Part shown: positions 5,191 through 5,963 of the stretch, in pieces
How the letters are laid out: each line of letters starts with the position of its first letter
How positions within the stretch are numbered: position 1 is the first letter of the stretch
DNA from: JBBIRT01 sp037441725
GTDB taxonomy: Bacteria > Desulfobacterota > BSN033 > UBA1163
Assembly (NCBI GenBank): GCA_037441725.1
Contig: JBBIRT010000177.1
Coordinates: 1 to 5,963, forward strand
DNA: 5,963 bases
Reading direction: 5' to 3'
Position numbers and translations under genes: made by a program
Notes under the pieces: generated by a model
Told to the model about the DNA's origin: nothing
Databases searched by the model: none
What the model saw: only the letters and a program-made list of their open reading frames with translations

Positions 5191-5963
5191 ATGGTGAAAG
5201 AAGAATTGGCTTCTATCGGGGAAGAGGTAAATCAACCCTTTCTGGTCAGGGATAAGGAGGAAGAAAACAAGGAACTTCCTCCCAAGGAGGGGTCGGGTGA
5301 AGAATCCCCTCCACGAGAAGATTTTCAGGCGCTTTATGAGGAGAGTTTCAAAACCTTGGAAGAAGGTCAAATTCTTCGAGGAACGGTCATTGACATCACA
5401 CCCGATCACGTCACAGTAGATGTGGGATACAAATCCGAGGGCCAGATCCCAATGCAGGAATTTCTTAAGAGGAATAAGAAAGTGGATGTCAATATTGGCG
5501 ACCGAATCGATGTCTTCATAGAGAAGAAGGAGAGTGAGGAAGGATTACTCATCCTTTCTAAGGAGAAGGCTGACCGGATCAATATCTGGAGAGAGATTAG
5601 CCGATCCTGTCGGGAGGGAGAGGTCATTGAGGGAGAGGTGACCGGTAAGGTCAAGGGTGGCCTTTCTGTGGATATTGGCCATATTCAGGCCTTCTTACCT
5701 GGATCTCAGATCGATATCAAACCTGTTCGAAACCTGGATACCCTAATCGGACAGCGATTGAAGTTTAAAGTGATCAAGTTTAATCGAAAACGGAGTAACA
5801 TAGTCCTCTCACGAAGGATTCTCCTTGAAGAAGAAAGAAAGCAATTGAGAGAGGAGACCCTTAAGCGCCTCAAAGAGGGAGATCTTGTAGAGGGAACGGT
5901 AAAAAACCTTACAGAATATGGAGCTTTTATTGATTTAGGAGGATTGGATGGTCTTCTCCATAT
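5191..5963 (+). CDS. rpsA: 30S ribosomal protein S1, N-terminal part (runs off the window)
   Basis: S1 binds mRNA and helps place it on the 30S subunit. The frame is open from ATG 5191 to the window edge: 257 full codons plus two bases. The first 45 or so residues are an acidic, Glu/Pro-rich leader. Repeated S1 (OB-fold) domains follow: domain 1 at about 58-127 (ILRGTVIDITPDHVTVDVG), domain 2 at about 143-209 (with VKGGLSVDIG..AFLPGSQID, a signature of ribosomal S1), and the start of domain 3 from about 228 (GDLVEGTVKNLTEYGAFIDLGG). The order and the KGGL...FLPGSQ motif separate it from single-S1 proteins such as Rne, Pnp or Tex. A G-rich ribosome binding site (AAGGGGG ending at 5184) lies six bases before the ATG. 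Placement after cmk-ispH fits rpsA. The number of domains in the full protein cannot be seen. Confidence 0.94.
   Translation, partial: MVKEELASIGEEVNQPFLVRDKEEENKELPPKEGSGEESPPREDFQALYEESFKTLEEGQILRGTVIDITPDHVTVDVGYKSEGQIPMQEFLKRNKKVDVNIGDRIDVFIEKKESEEGLLILSKEKADRINIWREISRSCREGEVIEGEVTGKVKGGLSVDIGHIQAFLPGSQIDIKPVRNLDTLIGQRLKFKVIKFNRKRSNIVLSRRILLEEERKQLREETLKRLKEGDLVEGTVKNLTEYGAFIDLGGLDGLLH

Noticed and set aside
4978..5409. 143-codon minus-strand open frame across the ispH-rpsA junction
   Set aside because: It is antisense to both the ispH 3' end and the rpsA leader, which have clear family motifs, and it has no recognisable domain.

Overview
The window carries five protein-coding genes of ordinary bacterial housekeeping metabolism in two divergent transcription units. 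A full-length transketolase is on the minus strand (116-2047). Facing away from it on the plus strand is a tight cluster: alanine dehydrogenase (ald), cytidylate kinase (cmk), the 4Fe-4S isoprenoid enzyme IspH, and the 5' part of ribosomal protein S1 (rpsA), which runs off the right edge. All genes look intact. I see no mobile element, CRISPR array, tRNA or rRNA.

Likely source: a mesophilic-to-thermophilic anaerobic bacterium, perhaps of the Desulfobacterota ('Deltaproteobacteria') or a neighbouring phylum. The reasons are the cmk-ispH-rpsA order (familiar from Deltaproteobacteria and Clostridia), the single-chain transketolase with an 'IQEHH...DFGVFGVDE' type pyrimidine-binding domain, base composition in the mid-40s % GC by eye, and good Shine-Dalgarno sites. 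This placement is inference from memory of families, not a search.

Layout: 1-115 is unassigned flank beyond the transketolase stop. 116-2047 (-) is transketolase. 2048-2390 is a 343-base divergent intergenic region with two inverted repeats and a possible 13-codon minus-strand leader ORF, but no convincing sigma-70 promoter. 2394-3497 is ald, overlapping cmk (3494-4246) by ATGA. After 27 bases comes ispH (4274-5116, TTG start). A 74-base gap follows, with a weak promoter-like element and a CRP/FNR-type palindrome, and then rpsA (5191 to the edge).

Functionally, transketolase links the pentose phosphate and glycolytic pools. Alanine dehydrogenase links alanine, pyruvate and ammonia. Cmk supplies CDP/dCDP. 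IspH makes IPP/DMAPP. S1 helps mRNA bind the ribosome. The plus-strand set looks like one co-transcribed unit joined by close spacing rather than one pathway.

The points most worth a second look are: a Cys in place of the metal-binding Asp of the transketolase thiamine-diphosphate motif; ald in the slot before cmk that aroA often occupies; an FNR/CRP-like palindrome before rpsA; and start-site questions for cmk (a possible ATT start) and ald. I found no evidence for a novel multi-gene system.
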